This document shows, piece after piece, positions 1 to 5,732 of a DNA stretch of 12,989 bases. The notes beneath the pieces are model-generated. The model was not told the origin of the DNA, ran no database searches, and saw nothing but the letters and a program-made list of their open reading frames with translations. Location: contig JBKQSL010000061.1 in assembly GCA_052143655.1 (NCBI GenBank), positions 1 through 12,989 of the forward strand, given 5' to 3'. This stretch comes from CAVSUR01 sp052143655 (GTDB lineage: Bacteria; Actinomycetota; Actinomycetes; Streptosporangiales; Streptosporangiaceae). The position numbers and the translations under genes were made by a program. Each line of letters begins with the position of its first letter. Positions within the stretch are counted from its first letter, which is position 1.

Positions 1-26
1 CGATTGAATAGCGCGGGCTGGCCTGG

Positions 27-48
27 CCGGACGAACCGAGCGTTCCGG
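27..48 (-). terminator. possible terminator of the permease gene
   Basis: An imperfect inverted repeat, ccggacg (27-33) against cgttccgg (41-48), forms a 7-bp stem with one bulged base and a 7-nt loop. It lies directly after the permease stop codon at 49-51 on the minus strand. There is no T-tract, which is common in actinobacteria. It is short, so this is only a plausible call. Confidence 0.3.
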
Positions 49-1505
49 TCAGCTTTCCTGGGTGTCGCTCTCCCGCCGGATCTGAAAGAACGGCGATCGC
101 AGCACAAAACGCGCCGCCAGCATCAGGACCAGGCCGAACACGACGACGCCGACTAGCGACCACTTCTGCGTCGAAGGCGCGATTTGCAGCGACCGCACCA
201 CTATCCAGCCCAAGAACCCGGCCGCCGCGAGCGGGAGTATGCCGAGGATCGCCAGGTCCCAGACGCCGGTGAAGACGCGGCGCCGATAATAGACGATGGT
301 AGCCAGGGCAGTCAGGATGTAGAAGATGGCGAACAGCAGGCCGGTCACAGCGACAACGTCATTGAAAGCGTTCTGTACTGAAGTTGTGAGCAGGTACACC
401 CAGCTCAGCCCGACGATCAGAACTCCGACGGCGAGGCTGGCGGCGACCGGCGTATTGAACCGCCGGGACACGGTGCTGAAGAATTGTGGCAGCGCCCGGT
501 AGCTCGCCATCCCGTAGACAATCCGGGCCGTGAGCACGATGCCCGTGCCGGTGGTGGCGATCACCGACAGCGCCAGGGACAGCGCCATCACCTTGGCCCA
601 CCCGCCCCCGCCCAGCGCCTGGGCGACGTAGACGAGCGAGGACGCGGAGTTGGCCTGAAGCTTGGCTGGGGACACCACTCCCTGCAGGCCGACGATCGAC
701 AGCGTGTAGATGATCGCCAGGAACGCGACCGCCAGGATGGCGGCCCGGCCCGGATTGACGCGGCGGTGCCTGACTTCCTCGTTGACATAAAGCGTGCCGT
801 CCCAGCCGGTGAAGATGAACACCGCCGTGAGGAAGCCCGCCACCGCGCTGCCCTTGCCGCCGATTCCGCTCAGGCTCAGCCAGCCTTTGCTCACCGGCAA
901 CGTGCCGTGATGATGGCCGAGGACCGGCCGAGGACCGCCACCAGGCCGGCGATCGCGAAGCCGACCAGGATCACGTACTCGACCGCCGCCATGCCGACCT
1001 GCGCACGCGCGGTAATACGGATCCCGACGATCGCGATCAGGAGCATGACCAGGCCGACCACGGTGCCGATGGCGATGTTCGCCCAGACACTCGTGGAATT
1101 GGAGCCGAACACCGACAGTACCGATGGGCCAAGGACTTCGACGCCGCTGACCGTGGCGATGATATAAGCGGCAATCATCAGCCAACCGACCAGGAAACCG
1201 AGATACGGGTTGATCGCGCGACCGACCCATTCGAAGGACGCACCGCAGTTGGCGTTCCACATGTTCAGCCGACGGTAGGCATTGGCGATTATGAGCATGG
1301 GAATGGCAGTCAGGATGATGATCGGCCCGCTGCCATAGGCGGTCGCCGCGGCGAGTGCCGCCAGGGTCAGGCCGACCGATGCCGCCGGGGCGGACGAGGC
1401 CATTCCGATGACGGTGTCTTGCGCCACCCCGATCGCATTGGGCTCGAGCTTGCCCTCGTAGCTCGGCCCTGTCCCCAGAACCGCCGGCACAGTCTGATCA
1501 GCCAT
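49..1505 (-). pseudogene. APC-superfamily amino-acid permease, frameshifted by an 11-bp duplication
   Basis: This is a polytopic cytoplasmic-membrane amino-acid or polyamine transporter of the APC superfamily. The start ATG (1505-1503) has an AGGAGA ribosome-binding site at 1515-1510. The first frame gives 204 residues: a soluble N-terminus, then helices around residues 30-55, 60-78, 98-120, 138-162 and 172-193, with the family-like GASFEWVGRAINPYLGF stretch near 88-104. It then stops at 893-891. The rest of the permease (helices from TAVFIFTGWDGTLYVNEEV to the stop at 49) continues in another frame. The break coincides with a perfect 11-bp tandem duplication at 915-936. Removing one copy joins VAVLG to HHHGTLPVSKGW and gives one 481-residue protein, a normal APC length. 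The rest of both halves is free of stops and keeps hydrophobic helices, so the lesion looks recent. An assembly or sequencing error is the main alternative. The substrate is unknown. Confidence 0.85.
915..936. repeat. perfect 11-bp tandem duplication disrupting the permease
   Basis: The unit ggccgaggacc occurs twice in direct succession, at 915-925 and 926-936, with no mismatch and no shared flanking base. An insertion of 11 bases shifts the reading frame of the permease, and deleting either copy restores it exactly. This is the signature of replication slippage. Confidence 0.95.
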
Positions 1506-1524
1506 GTGTTCTCCTATCGTGTCG

Positions 1525-1702
1525 GCCCGCGTCGGGCGGATCTTCGCAGGCCACGGGAAAAGCCTCGTTCTGTGCCGTGGGGAATGCACACTCGCTAGGC
1601 GGCTGAGAGGGAGGTCGCGCCGCCTAGAGGTAGCGGGCGCGGGACCGCCTGCCGCGCCCTGTGCAGTCTCCGGTATGAGCAGCAGTCGGCGGTTTGGCCG
1701 CC
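1525..1702 (-). promoter_or_regulatory. structured leader of the permease gene (five consecutive inverted repeats)
   Basis: Read towards the permease on the minus strand, five stems follow one another: 1688-1702 (5 bp, 5-nt loop), 1635-1642/1652-1659 (8 bp perfect, gggcgcgg, 9-nt loop), 1595-1602/1620-1627 (8 bp perfect, ctaggcgg, 17-nt loop), 1551-1556/1575-1580 (6 bp, 18-nt loop) and 1525-1529/1533-1537 (5 bp, 3-nt loop). The last ends 9 nt upstream of the AGGAGA site. Such a layout fits a cis-acting RNA leader that controls a transporter, but I could not match it to a named riboswitch family. The longer two stems are solid; the rest could be chance in GC-rich DNA. Confidence 0.4.
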
Positions 1703-1715
1703 TTCGTACGCTCTC

Positions 1716-1737
1716 GCGCCCTGGCAGCGCCCTGGCA
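1716..1737. repeat. second perfect 11-bp tandem duplication
   Basis: The unit gcgccctggca occurs twice in succession, at 1716-1726 and 1727-1737. The unit length equals that of the duplication inside the permease, but the sequence is unrelated. It lies in the presumed 5' leader of that gene and has no coding effect that I can see. Confidence 0.92.
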
Positions 1738-1847
1738 CGGCATCGACGTGCCCATCGCGATCGGCAGAGCAGACGGGCTCAGAATGCGGGTCCGTTAAGC
1801 AGCCGTTGTCGGCGGCCGACGAGACCCCCTGGTTTGCCACGCGCCAG

Positions 1848-1853
1848 ATCATA
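1848..1853 (-). promoter_or_regulatory. possible -10 element for the permease leader
   Basis: The minus strand reads TATGAT here, a full match to the housekeeping -10 consensus. No good -35 hexamer lies 16-18 nt upstream. If used, transcription would start near 1841 and give a leader of roughly 335 nt containing the inverted repeats and the 1716-1737 duplication. This is inferred from the motif only. Confidence 0.25.
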
Positions 1854-1950
1854 GCGGTCAATTCAGGCGAGAGGCGACAAGTGCCAACGAATTTCTAGAT
1901 AGATAGGTGAAGCGGGCCGACTGTTGCCGATCCGGTTGCTCACATTATGG

Positions 1951-2163
1951 TCACGGCGCCCAGCGTCTCAATGGTCGGCGCAGTGCCAGCCAGCACTCGT
2001 CGGCCGGGAAGCCGGCCAGGGCGTAGTACGGCAGCCGCCTTTGGCTAGCTGACCAGGGCGGCGTCTCGGCGAGCCTGGCGCGTTTGTGGAACCATCGTGA
2101 GCGGGCCTGGCACTGGTCGAGCCCGAAGCAGTCCTTGCCGAACTCGAAGTCTTCTTCCGGCCG
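1951..2163 (-). pseudogene. remnant of a DDE transposase C-terminal region
   Basis: The minus strand encodes EEDFEFGKDCFGLDQCQAR at the start of this stretch. That resembles the E-x-x-F-x-x-G-K-x-x-x-G-L-D-x-x-Q-x-R block around the final catalytic Glu of IS701/IS4-like transposases. Beyond it the frame runs about 50 residues to a stop at 1951-1953, but the expected following helix is not recognisable. There is no start codon, no upstream DDE domain and no visible terminal inverted repeats. I read this as the decayed end of an insertion sequence. The assignment rests on one motif recalled from the family and may be wrong; the downstream residues could also be noncoding. Confidence 0.42.
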
Positions 2164-2169
2164 GCCACC

Positions 2170-2207
2170 GGTGCCCGGCGGCGCGGAGGCTCCGGCCGCC
2201 GGGCACC
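2170..2207 (-). terminator. strong hairpin terminator downstream of sepH
   Basis: A perfect 13-bp inverted repeat (2170-2182 with 2195-2207, arm ggtgcccggcggc) encloses a 12-nt loop. The loop itself can add four more pairs (cgga 2184-2187 with tccg 2191-2194) past one bulged base. It starts 41 nt beyond the sepH stop. No T-tract follows, the usual I-shaped form of actinobacterial terminators. It would also shield sepH from the transposase remnant. Confidence 0.7.
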
Positions 2208-2248
2208 CGCCGCGCCCGGCAGGCCTGCATCCGGCCGGGAGCGCTGGA

Positions 2249-3313
2249 TCAGTCGGGCTGCCGGGAGTTGCCGAGCATGATCTCGTCCCAGGAGGGGACT
2301 GAGGCCCGGCGGGAACGGCCGCCGACGGCCTTGCGGCCCGGCCGGGCGGGCGGCGTGTCGTGCTCGCGACTGGCCTGCTCAGTGCCCGTCGGCTGGTGGG
2401 CCGGCTGCTCGCCCGCCGCCTGCTCGGGCGCGTCGTCGCCGGGCTGGTACTGCTCCCGCCGGGCCGGCCCGGCCGCGGGCGGCTCGGGCGGGAGCGCCCG
2501 GCCCGGCCCGCCGGGCCCGGTGCCCGGCACCATCCCCGCCGGGCGGGACGGCCCGACTGGCATGGCCGGGCGGCCAGCGCTCGCTGCGGCTGCGGGCGGC
2601 GCGGCACTGGTCCCGGCCTCCTGCCGGTCCCGGCTCGCGCGTGGATCGGCTGGCTGGGCCTGGGCCAGCCGGGAGCCGATTGGCGTGACGGTGGCGGTCG
2701 CGGAGCCGGGCCCAGTGACCCGCGGAGCGGGCCATTCGGCCTCGGGCAGGCACAGCCGGATCGCCTCGTCGTCACTCGGGGTCACGTGTCGGCTGCGCGG
2801 ATCGAACACCCACTCGGCCAGCTGCGGCTCGCCCGAGACCGCGTACTCCAGCTGCACCTGCCAGTTCCCGTCGGCCCGCTTGCGCGAGTCCCAGCGGACG
2901 TCATCGGCGCTGGCGCCGATCTCGGCCAGCCGCTCGGCGACGATCTCGCCCAGCCGCGGGCCAGGCCCGCTGTCACCGGGGCTGCGCACCGTGACCCGCT
3001 GTGCCTCCTGGGCGCGGTATTCCCGCTCGGCGAGAACGGGGCCCTCGAATCTGCGGACCCGCTCGATCGGGACTCCAGCTGCGTCGGCGATCTCGTCCGC
3101 CTTCTCGCCGGCTCGGATTCGGTCCTGGATCTCCTTGGGTCGCAACGGACTCTCCACTTCGATCTCGTACTGGGCGAGCCGGGAGAACTGGCCTCGCGCC
3201 ACCGTCCTTAGCCGGTCATCGATGAGCAGCGAGTATCTGCCGCCCCGCCCGGGGACGTCGAGGATCGCGAAACTGCCATCCTCGCTGACCGCGATCAGGC
3301 GCAGCTGCTGCAT
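2249..3313 (-). CDS. sepH: septation protein SepH (DUF3071 family)
   Basis: SepH is an actinobacterial cell-division protein that acts in the cytoplasm at the Z-ring, where it binds FtsZ and promotes filament assembly. The 354-residue product has the DUF3071 region at about residues 1-170, opening with MQQLRLIAVSEDGSFAILDV. It contains a helix-turn-helix-like segment at about 58-90 (RPKEIQDRIRAGEKADEIAD) and the FDPRSRHVTP-type stretch. A long Pro/Ala/Gly-rich, presumably disordered linker follows (about 185-330). The tail at 335-348, RRASVPSWDEIMLG, is the family's conserved C-terminal motif. The ATG at 3313 has AAAGGA at 3324-3319, 5 nt upstream; longer frames upstream lack homology. It is transcribed alone, divergently from the exporter gene at 3607, and ends at a strong hairpin. 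Length and both conserved ends indicate an intact gene. Confidence 0.93.
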   Translation of the reverse strand: MQQLRLIAVSEDGSFAILDVPGRGGRYSLLIDDRLRTVARGQFSRLAQYEIEVESPLRPKEIQDRIRAGEKADEIADAAGVPIERVRRFEGPVLAEREYRAQEAQRVTVRSPGDSGPGPRLGEIVAERLAEIGASADDVRWDSRKRADGNWQVQLEYAVSGEPQLAEWVFDPRSRHVTPSDDEAIRLCLPEAEWPAPRVTGPGSATATVTPIGSRLAQAQPADPRASRDRQEAGTSAAPPAAAASAGRPAMPVGPSRPAGMVPGTGPGGPGRALPPEPPAAGPARREQYQPGDDAPEQAAGEQPAHQPTGTEQASREHDTPPARPGRKAVGGRSRRASVPSWDEIMLGNSRQPD

Positions 3314-3606
3314 CGGCGTCCTTTCCGCGCTGCCCGGCTGCGCAGGGGCGAAGCTCGGACCTCCCCAGCACGAGTCTGCCGGCCGGAGTGCGTCCTGGCC
3401 AGCACCACTGTCGGCATGTCCCGCACTAACCACGTCAAATTCCCGGATTGGCCGCCGACCGGGCGCTGCCAGCGCGGCCAGGCGGCGCCAGTACTGATCG
3501 GCAGGGTATTGGCGGCCGCCCCGGGGAGTGCGCGGATTGCCGATACTGCCCGTCCCGGCGGCAGCAGGTCGCCCACCCGGCCGGACCGGTAAGCTGAATC
3601 ACCAAG
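3314..3606. other. divergent promoter region between sepH and the DHA2 exporter
   Basis: This 293-bp region contains no convincing gene. It holds a compact dyad gcgctg-c-cagcgc at 3463-3475. A 7-bp inverted repeat, ATCGGCA (3497-3503) with TGCCGAT (3538-3544), is spaced by 34 nt. A TTGACG hexamer on the minus strand (3438-3433) could be a -35 for sepH, but no TANNNT lies at the proper distance. The dyads could be operator sites for a regulator of either gene. Confidence 0.4.
3590..3595 (+). promoter_or_regulatory. possible -10 element of the exporter-marR operon
   Basis: TAAGCT fits the TANNNT pattern of actinobacterial -10 elements and lies 11 nt before the ATG at 3607. No Shine-Dalgarno sequence precedes that ATG, so a transcript with a very short leader is plausible. 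No clear -35 is seen. Confidence 0.3.
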
Positions 3607-5076
3607 ATGTTTGGAGACAGAAGTATCTTTCGGGAAGTACCCCGGCCGGCCTCGATCCGGCGCAACCCGCGGGCGCCATGGCTTGCCGTCGGCGTCGTCT
3701 GCTTCGGCGCCTTCATGGGACAGCTGGACGCGAGCATCGTCACCCTGACCTTCCGGCCGATGCAGCACGAGTTCGGCGCGCCGCTGGCCGCGGTCCAGTG
3801 GGTATCGCTGTCCTACCTGCTGGCCCTGGTAGCGCTGCTGACGCCAGCGGGCCGGCTCGCTGACGCGGTCGGCCGCAAGCTCATGTACGGCTACGGCTTC
3901 ATCGTGTTCACCCTCGCCTCCGCGGCGTGCGGGCTCGCGCCCACCCTGGGCGTGCTGATCGGCTGCCGCCTGGTCCAGGCGGCGGGCGCGGCGATGCTCC
4001 AGGCCAACAGCATCGCGCTGGTGACCACCAGCGCGCCGCCCGGGCGGATGCGGCTGGCCCTCAGCGTGCAGGCTGCCGCCCAGTCCATCGGGCTCGGGCT
4101 CGGCCCGACGCTCGGCGGGCTGCTGACCCAGACCGCCGGCTGGCGGTTCGTGTACTGGATTAACGTGCCGGTTGGCTGTGCCGCCATCGTGGCCGCGCGG
4201 TACCTGCTGCCGCGGACCCGCCAGCTGAGCCGGACCGACTCATTCGACTGGGCGGGAGCGCTGCTGCTGGCCTGCACGACGACCGCGCTGCTGCTCGCCC
4301 TGTCGGCGGCAGGCGGCCTGCCGTTGCCCGGCTGGGCCGCGGCCAGCCTGGCGGCCATCGCCCTGCTCTGCGCCGTGGCGTTCTGGCGGCGGCAGGGCCG
4401 GGCGCGGTTCCCGCTGATCCCGCCGTCGCTGCTGCGCTCGGCGCGGCTGGCCCTCGGCCTGGCCGGGGCGTTCTGCGGGTACTTGGCGTTGTTCGGGCCG
4501 CTGGTGCTGGTGCCGCAGGTGCTGGCCGGGCACAGCAGCCAACTGCGCACCGGGCTGCTGCTGTCCGCGCTGCCAGTAGGCTTCGGCGTTGCCGCGCTGT
4601 CCGCGGAAGCGGTGCTGCCTGCCTCGATGACCAACCGGCAGCGGGGTTTCGCCGGTGCGGCTACCTGCGCGCTCGCTCTGGTTATGCTGATGGTCATGCC
4701 GACCTCTGCGGTAGGAATAGTGCCGTGGCTCGCGCTGGCCGGGCTCGGGCTCGGGCTGTTCGTGCCCGCGAACAACGCGGTGATCATGCGCACGGCCGCC
4801 GCCGGGTCGGCAGCTATACTCGGCGGCCTGGTGAACATGGCCAGGGGGATCGGCACCACATTCGGCATCGCGCTGGTGACGGTCGCCCTGCATGTCGCGC
4901 CGACTGCGCCGGACGGGCAGCCGGAGCCGATTCCGGCGCTCGCGGTCCTCGCCGCCGCAGCCGCCGCAGCCGCCGTCATCGCGCTGCTGATCCGGCCGCT
5001 GCCACCCGGACCCGCCGTGGCCGTGGCGGCCCAGCGGGCGATGGTCGACCCGGGCAGCTCCGGTGCCTTCAGCTAG
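3607..5076 (+). CDS. MFS transporter, DHA2 (EmrB/QacA-type) drug:proton antiporter
   Basis: A 489-residue integral membrane protein of the major facilitator superfamily, expected to export a small molecule in exchange for protons. Motif A reads GRLADAVGRK at residues 82-91. Motif C, the antiporter signature, is GLGLGPTLGG at 162-171. WRFVYWINVPVG at 179-190 is the typical DHA2 sequence before helix 6. The length and hydrophobic profile fit the 14-helix DHA2 branch. The first-helix motif is altered: LDASIVTLTF replaces the usual LD-x-T-I-V-N-V-A-L-P. The ATG at 3607 lacks a ribosome-binding site; a nearby ATG at 3678 is in another frame. The stop overlaps the start of the marR-family gene by 14 bp, so the two are probably co-transcribed and translationally coupled. 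The substrate is unknown; the regulator next door suggests induction by a toxic or signalling compound. Confidence 0.9.
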   Translation: MFGDRSIFREVPRPASIRRNPRAPWLAVGVVCFGAFMGQLDASIVTLTFRPMQHEFGAPLAAVQWVSLSYLLALVALLTPAGRLADAVGRKLMYGYGFIVFTLASAACGLAPTLGVLIGCRLVQAAGAAMLQANSIALVTTSAPPGRMRLALSVQAAAQSIGLGLGPTLGGLLTQTAGWRFVYWINVPVGCAAIVAARYLLPRTRQLSRTDSFDWAGALLLACTTTALLLALSAAGGLPLPGWAAASLAAIALLCAVAFWRRQGRARFPLIPPSLLRSARLALGLAGAFCGYLALFGPLVLVPQVLAGHSSQLRTGLLLSALPVGFGVAALSAEAVLPASMTNRQRGFAGAATCALALVMLMVMPTSAVGIVPWLALAGLGLGLFVPANNAVIMRTAAAGSAAILGGLVNMARGIGTTFGIALVTVALHVAPTAPDGQPEPIPALAVLAAAAAAAAVIALLIRPLPPGPAVAVAAQRAMVDPGSSGAFS

Positions 5077-5638
5077 CCGCACGGCCGGGCCCGCAGGCCG
5101 CCTGTCCGACGAGCGCTCCGCCGAGCCGCAGCTTGCCGACGTCGTCGCCCGGCTGCGGCGGGCGATGCGCCGGGCGGCCCGGGCCGAGGGCCGGAGCGGG
5201 GGGCTGCCCGGGGGCCTGTCGGTAGCGCAGCTGGAGCTGCTGTCCGCGCTGGCGGACACCGACGGCGTGCGGCCCGGCCAGCTCGCCCGCTCGCTCCGGC
5301 TGGCACCGAGCTCGGTGGCGACCCTTGTCAACGGCCTGCTGCAGGACGGGCTGATCACCCGTACCGGCGGCGGGCCGGACCGGCGGACCGCGCTCATCCG
5401 GCTCACCGCGGCCGGCCGGGACGCAGTGAGCCGATGGCAGCGGGTGAACGAGCAGCTGCTGCGCGCCGCACTGACAGCACTGGCCCCGGGCAGCCAGGCG
5501 GCCCTGCTGGCCGCGCTGCCCGCGCTGAGCGATCTCGCCGCCGCGGTGGACGCGCTCGCCGACCCGCCCGCCGAGGAATCCCCGGACCTGGCCGCCGGCC
5601 GGTCCGTGTCGGCCGGCGGCCAGGCCAAGGCCCACTGA
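5063..5638 (+). CDS. MarR-family transcriptional regulator
   Basis: A 191-residue winged-helix DNA-binding protein, expected to act as a dimeric, ligand-responsive repressor in the cytoplasm. The domain spans about residues 50-118: LSVAQLELLSALADTDGVRPGQLARSL forms the first helices, APSSVATLVNGLLQDGLI (81-98) the recognition helix, and DRRTALIRLTAAGR (106-119) the wing with its characteristic DRR. The flanks at about 22-45 and 125-168 provide dimerisation helices. At 191 residues it is longer than the usual 140-160 because of a short N-terminal arm and a polar tail. The GTG at 5063 overlaps the exporter stop by 14 bp; no strong ribosome-binding site is visible, so coupling is likely. Its position between an MFS and an MMPL exporter suggests that it controls both. 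Dyads just behind its stop (5641-5698) are candidate operators. Confidence 0.9.
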   Translation: MPSASRTAGPAGRLSDERSAEPQLADVVARLRRAMRRAARAEGRSGGLPGGLSVAQLELLSALADTDGVRPGQLARSLRLAPSSVATLVNGLLQDGLITRTGGGPDRRTALIRLTAAGRDAVSRWQRVNEQLLRAALTALAPGSQAALLAALPALSDLAAAVDALADPPAEESPDLAAGRSVSAGGQAKAH

Positions 5639-5640
5639 CC

Positions 5641-5698
5641 AGGACAAGTCCTCGGATCCGGGTAGCTTAATCGGTTCAGCAGGCGGGAAAACGAGGAC
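5641..5698. promoter_or_regulatory. candidate operator region between marR and the MMPL gene
   Basis: Three AGGAC/GTCCT half-sites fall in this short gap. An imperfect palindrome aggac-aa-gtcct spans 5641-5652, and GTCCTCG (5648-5654) pairs with CGAGGAC (5692-5698) as a 7-bp inverted repeat across 37 nt. A palindrome cggatccg sits at 5653-5660. Binding by the neighbouring MarR protein is an inference from position and symmetry. Confidence 0.35.
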
Positions 5699-5719
5699 GC
5701 CGGAGGCCGGCCGGCACGT

Positions 5720-5725
5720 TAGGCT
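5720..5725 (+). promoter_or_regulatory. possible -10 element giving a leaderless MMPL transcript
   Basis: TAGGCT fits TANNNT and is separated by 7 nt from the ATG at 5733. That would place the transcription start on or beside the A of the start codon. No Shine-Dalgarno sequence precedes this ATG, which agrees with leaderless translation. A second TANNNT, TAGCTT at 5663-5668, is an alternative. Confidence 0.35.
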
Positions 5726-5732
5726 CCCAGGC

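Larger units (their letters stand above)
1506..1950. other. intergenic region upstream of the permease, no convincing gene
   Basis: This stretch of about 445 bases separates the permease start from the transposase remnant. Open frames exist on both strands, but they have no ribosome-binding site, no recognisable domain and Arg/Pro/Ser-rich translations typical of GC-rich noncoding DNA. What it does hold is listed separately: a series of inverted repeats (1525-1702), an 11-bp tandem duplication (1716-1737) and a possible minus-strand promoter (1848-1853). The segment 1895-1915 is locally AT-richer, with a short tagatagatag repeat. Confidence 0.6.

Noticed and set aside
1603..1608. CTGAGA string that recalls the thiamine-pyrophosphate riboswitch
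   Set aside because: It is on the strand opposite the permease, and the rest of the TPP consensus is absent.
1593..1680. Glycine riboswitch suggested by CTCTCAG on the minus strand
   Set aside because: The GGAGA start and the central CCGAAGG-GCAA block of that family cannot be found.
1595..1861. Minus-strand frame of 88 codons upstream of the permease, considered as a small gene or leader peptide
   Set aside because: No ribosome-binding site, no recognisable sequence, its ATG lies upstream of the possible TATGAT promoter, and it crosses two hairpins and a tandem duplication.
2097..3497. Plus-strand open frame of about 466 codons opposite sepH
   Set aside because: sepH is recognised by its conserved N-terminal domain and C-terminal tail; the opposite frame is Pro/Arg/Ser-rich with no motif.
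4951..4977. Tandem gccgccgca repeat of 9 bp, about three copies
   Set aside because: It encodes an Ala run in the last exporter helix region and keeps the frame; ordinary low complexity in GC-rich membrane genes.
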